This document shows positions 45,220 to 53,180 of a DNA stretch of 64,000 nucleotides, one piece after another. The notes beneath the pieces are model-generated. The model made no database searches. It was not told the DNA's origin and saw only the letters and a list, made by a program, of their open reading frames with translations. The stretch's first letter is position 1. Each line of letters starts with the position of its first letter. The translations under genes and the position numbers were made by a program. The DNA comes from Planctomycetota bacterium (GTDB lineage Bacteria; Planctomycetota; UBA1135; GCA-002686595). The DNA is taken from positions 46,989-110,988 of the forward strand of contig JACKHT010000010.1 in the NCBI GenBank assembly GCA_020638855.1, in the 5' to 3' direction.

Positions 45220-46419
45220 AACTGACTGGGTTGCATGTGGAAACCCACCCTCAAGCCGAATACACGCCCCGACCAAGCACCGCCCGGGGGCAAGGCGGAA
45301 TGCTCCGCCTACCCTGGTCCTGACGCCACCCAAGGACCTCGCTGTAGGTCAGCGGCCGCTTCAGGAATCCCGCAAACTGAGCAGGCGTCGCCTTGTCCCG
45401 ATTGAACCTTGGCTTGATGAGATTCTTCCATGTCATCAGGTACTGAAGCGCCAGGTCCAAGAAGCAACGCTTCTTGCTCGCCAACCAAGACTGACGCCTC
45501 AAGCGACCCAAGAGGTCTCGAGCAATCGCCTCCGTTTGATTGATCGGAAACAGCGGATTCGCAACCGTCCGTGCCAACTGGCTCGAAGTCTGTTCATGAA
45601 TGACCCTTGCCTCCCCAAACGCGCTCCGCAACAGAGTCGGATACGTCAGCTTTTCATCGGTCTGCACCCGAACCATATCCAGCCCCGAGACCATAGGGAT
45701 CGCCCGCTGAAGTACCTTACGGACCGCTACCTTTGAGTTGTCCTTGCGGGGACCAAACTGGGTCTCCTCAGCAGCCAGCGCCTGAAGTCTCGAGGTGCTC
45801 ATCCGGCCGCGGGGGCTTAGCGTATCCGATTCCGCCCAAATGATGAATCGGCTTAGCGCATCGATGAGCACCGGAACCGTCACCGGCCGCTCACGACGAC
45901 GGGTCTCAGAGGTCTCGAACTCGTCCATCTGCAGAACCGTGGAAGGACCCAGCTTCCCTCGAACATTGAGATTCAGATGTCGTAGGTGGTGTCCGATCTT
46001 GCGGAACTTGAGCTCGGTGCATCGGAGCGTGAGCGGAAGCATCCGCGAAGACTGACGCAGACCAACTCCCGAGATCAGCAACCGAAACAACTGCGTGTTT
46101 AGATGTGGCTTGTGATCCCGATAGTCGGCTCGAAAGGTCTGGCGGGAGTAGGTGCGCTTGCAAGTACGGCAGCGGAACCTCGGGACTGGGTTTGCTCTAC
46201 AAAGAGGCTTGTAATAGCCGTAGCGCAGGTAGTGCCGCTTGGATGGATGCTTGTGGGCCAGGCATGTGGAGTAGGGGCAAAAGGGAGGGACGAACATGGC
46301 ACAGGTCTTAGTCGAGGGCCCCGCTTGGGGGGAACGACTCTAGGACCGGCCGGTAGGGCTCCGGGTGGCACCTCAACCCGAGTTTCTTGGCGGAGCTTCC
46401 ACACGAAACCCAGTCAGTT
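45220..46419. mobile_element. Complete 1200-bp insertion sequence
   Basis: The terminal inverted repeats share 13 exact bases, AACTGACTGGGTT at 45220-45232 and the reverse complement at 46407-46419. They extend to 23 bp with two mismatches (TGTGGAA continues on both). One transposase gene fills the element. No direct target repeat was found next to the ends. It is placed between two stop codons, eight bases after the methyltransferase stop and three bases from the DNA methyltransferase stop. A second copy starts at 63837. Base composition is less GC-rich than the flanks. Confidence 0.9.
45251..46297 (-). CDS. Transposase with N-terminal zinc ribbon
   Basis: 348 residues. The N-terminus carries two Cys pairs (PFCPYSTC and FRCRTCKRTY), a zinc-ribbon layout like that of IS1 and IS1595-type transposases. 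Next comes a helix-turn-helix-like stretch (SGVGLRQSSRMLPL). A DDE-type core probably follows: VLQMDEFET (first Asp), VRVQTDEKL (second Asp) and a downstream Glu that I could not fix. ATG 46297 gives the shortest leader from the right repeat. The family was not identified exactly. A near-identical C-terminus is encoded at 63868-64000. Confidence 0.8.
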   Translation of the reverse strand: MFVPPFCPYSTCLAHKHPSKRHYLRYGYYKPLCRANPVPRFRCRTCKRTYSRQTFRADYRDHKPHLNTQLFRLLISGVGLRQSSRMLPLTLRCTELKFRKIGHHLRHLNLNVRGKLGPSTVLQMDEFETSETRRRERPVTVPVLIDALSRFIIWAESDTLSPRGRMSTSRLQALAAEETQFGPRKDNSKVAVRKVLQRAIPMVSGLDMVRVQTDEKLTYPTLLRSAFGEARVIHEQTSSQLARTVANPLFPINQTEAIARDLLGRLRRQSWLASKKRCFLDLALQYLMTWKNLIKPRFNRDKATPAQFAGFLKRPLTYSEVLGWRQDQGRRSIPPCPRAVLGRGVYSA

Positions 46420-46421
46420 AC

Positions 46422-47312
46422 CTAGGGACACAGGTGGTTTGCTAGCCGCTTGCGCATGATCGCGACGGCTTCAGGGTTTTCGTCGACCAAGAGAAACCTC
46501 CGCCCGTGCCGCGCAGCGGCCGCGCCGGTCGTTCCCGAACCCGCGAAGAAGTCGAGCACCGTGTCTCCCGGACTCGAATGCACGCGCACGATGCGCTCAA
46601 GCACTCCCAGCGGTTTCTGCGTGGCGTAGCCGGTCTTTTCCTTGCCCGTGGGGCTGACGATGGTGTGCCACCAAACGTCGGTGGGCGTTTTTCCGCGTGC
46701 GGCCTTTTCCTTGCCGACGAGGCCCGGGGCCATGTACGGAATGCGATCCATCTCCTCGAAGTGGAAGGTGTAACGCGCAGGGTGCCGCGTGTACCACAGG
46801 ATGTTCTCGTGCTTGGCCGACCAGCGACTGCGGCTGCGAGCCCCAAAGTCGTAGGCCCAAATGATTTCGTTCTGGAAACACTCGCGCCCAAAAATCTGGT
46901 CGAGCAACACCTTGCAGTAGTGCACTTCGCGGTAGTCGATGTGCAGGAAGAAACTCCCCTCGCTCGCCAGGACGCGGTGGGCTTCGCGCAACCGGGGCTC
47001 CAAGAAGCCCAGAAAGTCCTCGAACCGATCGGCATAACCCGTGCGCCCCACCTGTTCGGTGGCGTAGCGCTTGCCCCCAAACCCCTGCCGATCCCCAGCG
47101 GGGTCTTGGGTGGTGATCAAGGTGCTGCGTTCTTGCCGTCGGCCGGTGTTGAAGGGCGGATCGATGTAGATCAAGTCCACCGCCCCGTCGGGCAGCGAGC
47201 CCAGGAACGGCAGGTTGTCCCCCAACACGATCTGGTTTCCGGACGTCACCGACTCTTTGTACCCGCCAGCCAGCCACGCATTCCAGGCTCGATGTCGCAA
47301 CTCGCCCCCCAT
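46422..47312 (-). CDS. Orphan site-specific DNA methyltransferase (N6-adenine or N4-cytosine)
   Basis: About 296 residues from ATG 47312. The beta-class order is visible: catalytic motif IV DLIYIDPPFNTG near the N-terminus, target-recognition region in the middle (RSRSRWSAKHENILWYTRH), and SAM motif I DTVLDFFAGSGTTGAAA near the C-terminus. No restriction gene is next to it, so a role in epigenetic marking or protection is more likely than a restriction-modification system. A GTG at 47249 is an alternative start. It is transcribed divergently from sodN and its stop lies three bases from the IS end. The recognition sequence cannot be told from the protein. Confidence 0.86.
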   Translation of the reverse strand: MGGELRHRAWNAWLAGGYKESVTSGNQIVLGDNLPFLGSLPDGAVDLIYIDPPFNTGRRQERSTLITTQDPAGDRQGFGGKRYATEQVGRTGYADRFEDFLGFLEPRLREAHRVLASEGSFFLHIDYREVHYCKVLLDQIFGRECFQNEIIWAYDFGARSRSRWSAKHENILWYTRHPARYTFHFEEMDRIPYMAPGLVGKEKAARGKTPTDVWWHTIVSPTGKEKTGYATQKPLGVLERIVRVHSSPGDTVLDFFAGSGTTGAAAARHGRRFLLVDENPEAVAIMRKRLANHLCP

Positions 47313-47424
47313 CGGAGAGCATTGGGACAGCGCCCCCTTCTGCAATCCGAGCACAGGTCGTATAGGATGACCTGCCACCCGCCCTCGCAGGTGGATCCCT
47401 CGGCCCGTACCATAAGGTGCTCCC

Positions 47425-48012
47425 ATGAAATCGCAACTCGCCTCGCTCGCCCTCCTCAGCCTCGCACTCCTCGGGTGGTCCACAGCCCAACCGGCAGCCA
47501 ACTCGGCAGCCAACTCGGCGGCCAACTCGGCGGCCAGTTTCGCAGCCACCCCGGCCCCGGCCCCCGCAGCTACGCCGGTGGTGCACTGCCAAGTCCCTTG
47601 CGGCATCTACAGCGACAAAATGCGCATCGAGATGTTGCTCGAAGACTGCGCAACGATCGAAAAGGCCATGGGCCAGCTCAACCTGCCGCTGGAAACCAGC
47701 CTTGACCGCAACCAGATGGTGCGCTGGACGATCACCAAGGAAGAGCATGCCAGCGCCATCCAAGAGCGCACCGCCAGCTATTGGCTCGCCCAACGCATCA
47801 AGATGCCCGCCGCCGATGCCGACGCGGCGACGCGCGAGAAGTACTACCAGCAGCTGGCCATGATGCACGGCATCACGGTCGAAGCCATGAAGTGCAAGCA
47901 GGGCCTCGACGTGGCCCACGTGCAAGCCATTCGGAACTTGGCGCGCGATTTCAGCGCGACCTACTTCTCCAAGGAAGACCTCGAGCACCTCGAAGGTCAC
48001 GCTTGGAAGTAA
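47425..48012 (+). CDS. sodN: Exported Ni-type superoxide dismutase with long leader
   Basis: 195 residues. The nickel hook HCQVPCGIY (His54, Cys55, Cys59) has the exact spacing of NiSOD, where mature His1 and Cys2/Cys6 bind Ni. The rest (KMRIEMLLEDCATIEKAM to the C-terminus) fits the four-helix family. Before the hook lies a 53-residue leader: a signal peptide (MKSQLASLALLSLALLGWS) followed by AANS repeats and a Pro/Ala stretch. His54 must become the new N-terminus, so a protease cut after Val53 is required. No sodX-type protease gene is next to it. Disproportionates superoxide, here probably in the periplasm. ATG 47425. Confidence 0.9.
   Translation: MKSQLASLALLSLALLGWSTAQPAANSAANSAANSAASFAATPAPAPAATPVVHCQVPCGIYSDKMRIEMLLEDCATIEKAMGQLNLPLETSLDRNQMVRWTITKEEHASAIQERTASYWLAQRIKMPAADADAATREKYYQQLAMMHGITVEAMKCKQGLDVAHVQAIRNLARDFSATYFSKEDLEHLEGHAWK
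47494..47541. repeat. Four 12-bp units in the sodN leader
   Basis: GCAGCCAACTCG twice, GCGGCCAACTCG, then GCGGCCAGTTTC. They encode Ala-Ala-Asn-Ser repeats between the signal peptide and the nickel hook. Length change here would keep the frame. Confidence 0.85.
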
Positions 48013-48094
48013 GACCCTCGGTGGAAGTTAGACCTTCGGTGAAAGTTAGACCTTCGGTGAAAGAAAGACCTTCGGTGAAAGAAAGACCCTAGGG
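48005..48094. repeat. Five 18-bp tandem units across the sodN stop
   Basis: Units of the type GAAAGTTAGACCTTCGGT, with small changes, run from six bases before the sodN stop through 82 bases after it. The first unit contains the TAA stop. No spacers. Confidence 0.9.
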
Positions 48095-48100
48095 TTTCCG

Positions 48101-48156
48101 CTCCCGCGTGCGAAGGGCCCGCCCACGAGGGCTGGCCCCTTCGCGGCGCGCGGGAG
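48101..48156. terminator. Long imperfect hairpin between sodN and topA
   Basis: CTCCCGCG...GCGAAGGGCC (48101-48119) pairs with GGCCCCTTCGC...CGCGGGAG (48134-48156), with small bulges. Between convergent genes sodN and topA, so it may serve both. Confidence 0.6.
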
Positions 48157-48216
48157 ATTGGGCTGAGGGGCGCCGGGTTCCAACTGGGGTGCGCGAACCC
48201 GTGCGTTGGCCGCTGA

Positions 48217-51066
48217 TCACTCGCTGGCTTTCTCGGAGGCCGGCTTCTTGGATGCCGACTTTTTGGCGGCGGCCTTTTTCGTAGCGGGCTTCTTGGCCGC
48301 CTTCTTTTTCCCAGCCGGTTTCTTGCTGGCCGCTTTCTTCGCGGCGCTCGGCTTGGAAGTGTCTTCGCCGGCCTCGGCTTTGGACGAAGTGGCCTTCTTG
48401 GCGGCCTTTTTCTTGGATGCGGGCTTCTTGCTCGCTGCCTTATTGCTCGCTGCCTTTTTGCTTGGGGCTTTCTTGGCGCTGGCCTTTTTCTTGCGCTTCT
48501 TGCTGCCGCCCATGGCGCGCCGCGTCTCGATCAACTCGAGCGCCATGGTCACCGTGAGCGTGTCCGGATCGAGGTCCTTGGGCAACGAGGCGTTGGTATC
48601 GCCATCGGTCACGTAGGGGCCGTAGCGCCCTTGCAAGAGCTGGATCTGGCCGCCTTCCACGTCGGGCACTTCGGTGAAGGTCTTGATCGGTGTGGCCGCC
48701 CGGCGACCCCCGCGGGTCGGCTTGTCCTGGGCCAGGAGCTCCAAGGAACGGGCCAGGCTGAGCTGAAGCAAGTCGTCTTCGGGCGCCAAGCTGCGCGTAT
48801 CGTCGCCGCGTTTGATGTAAGGGCCGTAGCGGCCGTTGTAGGCCACAATGTCGACCCCGTCGGCGTCTTGCCCCACCGTGCGCGGCAGCGCGAGCAGTTG
48901 CAAGGCCGTGTCCAGCGGCAGATGCTCGGCATCCATGCCTTTGAGCAGCGAGACCATCTTGGGGCGTTCGCCTTCTTCGCCTTCCCCTAGCTGCACGTAG
49001 GGACCGAAGCGACCGGTCTTGACGTACACGGGCATGCCGCTCTCGGGATCGGATCCGATGGGTTCCGCTCCGCGCTTCTTGGCCTCGAGCCGTTCCAACG
49101 CAAAAGGCAGCGTGACCTCGTCGGGGCACACGTCGTCGGCCAGGGGCGCCGAGTCCTCGCCGCAGGAGAGGAACGGGCCGTAGCGCCCCACGCGTACTTC
49201 GACCTGCTGTCCCTCCGCATCGTTGCCGATCGGGATGGTGCAGATGGTACGTGGGTCGATCGATTCGATCGATCGCTCGACGAGCGGCTTGAGCCCAGGG
49301 GTTCCGTTGCCCGAGTAGAACGAGCGTAGGTACGCGGTGCGGCCCCCCTCGCCGCGGGCGATGGCGTCGAGCTGCTCTTCCATACGCGCCGTGAACGCGG
49401 TGTCGACCAGAGTCGGAAAGTGCTGCTCCAACAGGGCCGTGACGGCAAAGGCCGTGAAGGTCGGCACCAGCGCGGTGCCCTTCTTGAACGAGTAGTTGCG
49501 GTTTTGGATCGTGTCGATGATCGAAGCGTAGGTCGACGGCCGGCCGATTCCCGACTCCTCGAGCGCCTTGACCAGCGAGGCTTCGGTGAGCCGCGCCGGG
49601 GGCGAGGTCTTGTGCTCTTCGCAGTGCAGGTCCTTGGCCCGCACCCGATCGCCCTTGGCCAGGGGAGGCAGCACGTTTTCCTCGTCCCCGAGGGCGTCGT
49701 CGCTGGCTTCATCGCCTTCGACGTAGGCCCGCAGAAATCCGGGGAAGTCGATCACCGAACCGCTGGCCTGGAACACGATTTCGCGGGTGCCTTCCTGGGT
49801 CGCCACGCGCAGGATCATGCGCCGTCCGTGCGCATCCTTCATCTGCGAGGCCAAGGTGCGCATGCGAATCAGCTCGTAGAGCTTGGCTTCGTCGCTGCCC
49901 AGCTGCTTGGCTACCGCCTCGACCGTGGCGACCTCGTCGCCCGCCGGACGGATCGCTTCGTGGGCTTCCTGGGCATTCTTGACCTTGCCCTGGTACACGC
50001 GCGGCTTGTCGGGCAGGTACTCCGCGCCGTACAGATCGCGCACGGCCGTGCGGGCTAGGTCGATGGCGTGGGTCGAAAGCACCACCGAGTCGGTCCGCAT
50101 GTAGGTGATGAAACCGTTTTCGTAAAGCCGCTGGGCGGCACGCATGGTGCGCTTGGCTTCGAAACGGAGTTTGCGGCCGCCTTCCTGCTGCAAGGTCGAG
50201 GTGGTGAAGGGCGCGGCGGGTTTCTTGGTGAAAGGCTTTTCCTCGGCGCTGATGACCTCAAAGGCGCCCGAGGCGATGGCCTTGCGCAAAGACTCGGAGG
50301 CTTCGCGATCCAGGTGCACCACGTCGCGCTTGGTGAGCAACTGGCCCGAATCGGGGTCGAAGTCCTTGCCGACCGCCACGCGGGTGCCATCGACAGTGGA
50401 AATGCGGGCGGCGAAGGTCTTGTCCTGGGTGGTTTCAAAAACCGCCGCAAGGTCCCAGTACTCGGCCTCCACAAAGCGCATGCGCGCCCGTTCGCGCTCG
50501 ACCAGCATGCGTACCGCTACGCTCTGGACCCGACCGGCCGAGAGCTTGGGCTTGATCTTGCGCCACAGGGTGGGCGAGATTTCGTAGCCATACAGGCGGT
50601 CGACGATGCGGCGGCTTTCCTGGGCCTCGACCAGGTTCAAGTCGACCTTGCGGGTGTGCTCGATGGCCTCCAGGATGGCGCTTTTGGTGATCTCGTGGAA
50701 CACCATGCGCTCGACCCGCACCTTGGGCTGGAGCACCTCCAAAAGGTGCCAGGAAATGGCCTCCCCTTCGCGGTCTTCATCGGTCGCTAGCAAGAGCAGG
50801 TCCACATCCTTGAGCGAGTCCTTGAGCTCGCGGATCATGGCCTTCTTCTCGGGCCGGACGATGTAGAGCGGCTCGAAATCGGCGTCCACGTTGACCCCCA
50901 GCCGGGACCAGGCCTCGCCCTTGAGCTTGGCGGGGACCTCCGAGGCGTTGGCGGGCAGGTCCCGGATGTGGCCCACCGAGGACTCGACGATGTAGTCCTT
51001 GCCCAGGAACTTCCTGAGGGTCCGGGCTTTGGTCGGGGACTCGACGATGACGAGGGTCTTGGGCAT
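48217..51066 (-). CDS. topA: DNA topoisomerase I with lysine-rich tail
   Basis: 949 residues, type IA topoisomerase that relaxes negative supercoils. Toprim domain at the N-terminus with DEDREGE (96-102), active-site Tyr322 in TYMRTDS. Three to four C-terminal repeats carry GRYGPY or GRFGPY (about 630-830) and appear to lack the Zn-binding Cys clusters of E. coli TopA. The last ~95 residues are Lys/Ala/Ser/Pro-rich, much like histone H1 or HU tails, and would bind DNA nonspecifically. ATG 51066. Confidence 0.97.
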   Translation of the reverse strand: MPKTLVIVESPTKARTLRKFLGKDYIVESSVGHIRDLPANASEVPAKLKGEAWSRLGVNVDADFEPLYIVRPEKKAMIRELKDSLKDVDLLLLATDEDREGEAISWHLLEVLQPKVRVERMVFHEITKSAILEAIEHTRKVDLNLVEAQESRRIVDRLYGYEISPTLWRKIKPKLSAGRVQSVAVRMLVERERARMRFVEAEYWDLAAVFETTQDKTFAARISTVDGTRVAVGKDFDPDSGQLLTKRDVVHLDREASESLRKAIASGAFEVISAEEKPFTKKPAAPFTTSTLQQEGGRKLRFEAKRTMRAAQRLYENGFITYMRTDSVVLSTHAIDLARTAVRDLYGAEYLPDKPRVYQGKVKNAQEAHEAIRPAGDEVATVEAVAKQLGSDEAKLYELIRMRTLASQMKDAHGRRMILRVATQEGTREIVFQASGSVIDFPGFLRAYVEGDEASDDALGDEENVLPPLAKGDRVRAKDLHCEEHKTSPPARLTEASLVKALEESGIGRPSTYASIIDTIQNRNYSFKKGTALVPTFTAFAVTALLEQHFPTLVDTAFTARMEEQLDAIARGEGGRTAYLRSFYSGNGTPGLKPLVERSIESIDPRTICTIPIGNDAEGQQVEVRVGRYGPFLSCGEDSAPLADDVCPDEVTLPFALERLEAKKRGAEPIGSDPESGMPVYVKTGRFGPYVQLGEGEEGERPKMVSLLKGMDAEHLPLDTALQLLALPRTVGQDADGVDIVAYNGRYGPYIKRGDDTRSLAPEDDLLQLSLARSLELLAQDKPTRGGRRAATPIKTFTEVPDVEGGQIQLLQGRYGPYVTDGDTNASLPKDLDPDTLTVTMALELIETRRAMGGSKKRKKKASAKKAPSKKAASNKAASKKPASKKKAAKKATSSKAEAGEDTSKPSAAKKAASKKPAGKKKAAKKPATKKAAAKKSASKKPASEKASE

Positions 51067-51216
51067 GACGGCGGGAGAGGTCCGTGGAACAGTCGGGGCA
51101 CGAATCTATGCGCCTCCCCCCCCGCCGCGTCAACCGTTGCGTTGGTTCCCCCCCCGAAAAGGGGTCCCATAGGCCCGGGAGCCCGTCCCAAGCCCGCAGA
51201 TTTCTGGGCGCGGCCT

Positions 51217-52884
51217 TCAGGGCTTCCAGGTCACCCAAATCGCATCGGACAGGTTGATGCCCGTCCCGCAGGCCCCGCCGGGATCGCGATAGATGCCTTG
51301 GAACGACCAGGAGGAACCAGCCAAGAGCGCCCCGGGCAACCCCTGCGAGGCGGCTACCAGGCCGGGTCCTGTGCGCAGAACCCCATCGCTGCCGGCGATC
51401 GACACGCTCCAGCGGAAGATCCCGATGCTGCCCGCCGAAACGCATAGGTAGCCGTTGTAGAGCGCCACTTCGGAGGCGCCGTCCCCCATCCAGAAGAAGC
51501 CAAACTGCCCAGGAGCCATGCCGCTCATGGTCAGGACCAGGTCGTCCTGGCCGATCGAGACCGATCCCTCGATCCCCATCACCGCCCCATGTCCGAGGCC
51601 GTTCGGGCAGCCGTGCGGGTCCCCCGTTCCTCCGCAGGGCGGGCCTTGCGAGCAGCCGCAGAACGAAACCGCGTCGGGCGCCTCGAAGCCGCTGGGGTCG
51701 AGCCGCTGCACCGCCCCAGCGCTCCACCCTAGGCTCGCATCACGCATCGCCCCGACGAGCCCCCACCCCGAACCAAGCGCCACGGACACACCCACGAAGT
51801 CCCCCGGCTGGGTGCCCGCAAAGTCGGGCGAGCGGGTCTCGTACCAACTCCCCTGGATCGGCTCGAAGAGGTACGCCGCGCCGCTACCCCCGGTCAACGG
51901 CGCGCCCACCAGCAAGCGATCCCCCGCCAGCGACACCGCAAATCCGAACGCGTTGCCAGCCTGCGGAAGATTGGGCTGCACGCTCGCTTCGAGGGTCCAG
52001 GCGTTGCCGTCAAAGCGGAACAACGTCACGCGCCCGGACTCCTGCAATCCGGCTGAGTCGTGGGTCGCGCCCACGGCCAAGCGATCCCCCGCAAGGCTCA
52101 CGCTGCGCCCAAAGTTGGTGTTGGGCATGGGCGAGGGTTCGGTGACGCGCGCCGCGAATGCGTAGCTCCCTCCGCTGTGGTCGAACAAGTACGCGGCGCC
52201 CTCGTTGTACACCACCGAGTTCGCGCTGTAGGCACCCACGCAAGCCCAACGCTCACCCAAGGCGACCGCGTAGCCATAGAAATCCCCCGGGCGCGTTTGG
52301 TTCACGGCGAGCTGCCCATCCGCGATCCAAACCCCTGCTTGTCGGCGAAACGCCCATACCGCGCCGGCCTGGATTCCAGCGGTTGCATCCCAGGGAGCGC
52401 CCACCAGAATTCGGTCGCCGTGGACGGCCACCGAAGTCCCCAGCCCATCGCCCGCTGCCCCAGGGGAACCTTGTAGCTGGGCGACTTGCTGCCAACTTCC
52501 GCCAAGGTACTCGAACACGTACGCCTTCCCAGGAGCTTGGCCGCCGAGCCCATCGGCCGGAGCGCCGACTACGAGCGTATCCCCGTCGAGGTCCACCGCG
52601 CTCCCGAAATGGCCACCGGGAGCGCTCGAGCTGGGCAGCAGTTTGACTTCCACCCCGCTTGCTTGATCGAGCACGTACACCGCCCCAGCACGCGCACCGG
52701 CCTCGGATTCGAAAGGTGCGCCTGCCACCGCCCAGTCCCCTTGCGTTGCGACCGCGTAACCAAACCAGTCGAGTGGAGCCCCATCGGAGGCATTCCACTC
52801 GGTTTGGGCCTGGGCAGTGCCCAAGAGGAGTGCGAACGCAATAGCCAGCGCACACGGAAACGGGGAGCGAAGAATGCAGAGCAT
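51217..52884 (-). CDS. Secreted FG-GAP repeat protein
   Basis: 555 residues. Signal peptide MLCILRSPFPCALAIAFALLLG, then about seven repeats of the FG-GAP type (for example FGSAVDLDGDTLVVGAPADG, LGTSVAVHGDRILVGAPWD, FGFAVSLAGDRLLVGAPLTG), expected to form a beta-propeller. A Cys-rich linker (about 400-430) leads to a C-terminal domain of about 150 residues that also ends the metalloprotease at 4225. The protein should be exported and perhaps surface-attached. ATG 52884 starts the signal; an 81-residue upstream extension is unconserved. Function unknown. Confidence 0.8.
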   Translation of the reverse strand: MLCILRSPFPCALAIAFALLLGTAQAQTEWNASDGAPLDWFGYAVATQGDWAVAGAPFESEAGARAGAVYVLDQASGVEVKLLPSSSAPGGHFGSAVDLDGDTLVVGAPADGLGGQAPGKAYVFEYLGGSWQQVAQLQGSPGAAGDGLGTSVAVHGDRILVGAPWDATAGIQAGAVWAFRRQAGVWIADGQLAVNQTRPGDFYGYAVALGERWACVGAYSANSVVYNEGAAYLFDHSGGSYAFAARVTEPSPMPNTNFGRSVSLAGDRLAVGATHDSAGLQESGRVTLFRFDGNAWTLEASVQPNLPQAGNAFGFAVSLAGDRLLVGAPLTGGSGAAYLFEPIQGSWYETRSPDFAGTQPGDFVGVSVALGSGWGLVGAMRDASLGWSAGAVQRLDPSGFEAPDAVSFCGCSQGPPCGGTGDPHGCPNGLGHGAVMGIEGSVSIGQDDLVLTMSGMAPGQFGFFWMGDGASEVALYNGYLCVSAGSIGIFRWSVSIAGSDGVLRTGPGLVAASQGLPGALLAGSSWSFQGIYRDPGGACGTGINLSDAIWVTWKP

Positions 52885-53018
52885 GGGGAATGGGGCAGGA
52901 CCGGGGAGAGACCCTCGGAACGATCGGGTTTCCCAGGGGGGTGAACTTGAGCCGGGGTGTGCGCGGAAATTCTCGACTCCGCCCCAACACCATCCTGGAC
53001 GGGTCGTAGGCCCCCCGA

Positions 53019-53037
53019 TGCACCCCACTGGGGTGCA
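53019..53037. promoter_or_regulatory. 19-bp perfect palindrome between FG-GAP and Gld-like genes
   Basis: TGCACCCCA-C-TGGGGTGCA: 9-bp arms around one base. It lies 135 bases before the FG-GAP start on one side and 143 bases before the ABC gene on the other. The one-base centre suits a dimeric protein site better than an RNA hairpin. Confidence 0.55.
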
Positions 53038-53069
53038 GAGGAGGGCGCTGGGCTTCGGCCCATTCGCCC

Positions 53070-53098
53070 TTGCCCACGGGCGTCTGTCCCTGTATGAC
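53070..53098 (+). promoter_or_regulatory. Possible promoter of the ABC transporter cassette
   Basis: TTGCCC (53070-53075), 17-base spacer, TATGAC (53093-53098), 82 bases before the first gene. Match to the sigma-70 consensus is moderate. The palindrome at 53019 lies just upstream. Confidence 0.4.
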
Positions 53099-53180
53099 TC
53101 AGGGCTTTGCCCGCAGTCCCAAGACATGGATGGAGCTCCTCCACCCCAATTGCCCCCGCTAGGCCGACCCCCAGCGCGCC

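Noticed and set aside
45212..46428. Target-site duplication around the IS
   Set aside because: Left flank GCAATCGC and right flank ACCTAGGG do not match at any short length tested by eye.
46422..47312. Complete restriction-modification system
   Set aside because: No endonuclease gene lies on either side: sodN is divergent and an IS adjoins the other end.
48101..48156. Riboswitch or small RNA gene
   Set aside because: A simple long stem between convergent genes fits a terminator; no conserved aptamer sequence was recognised.
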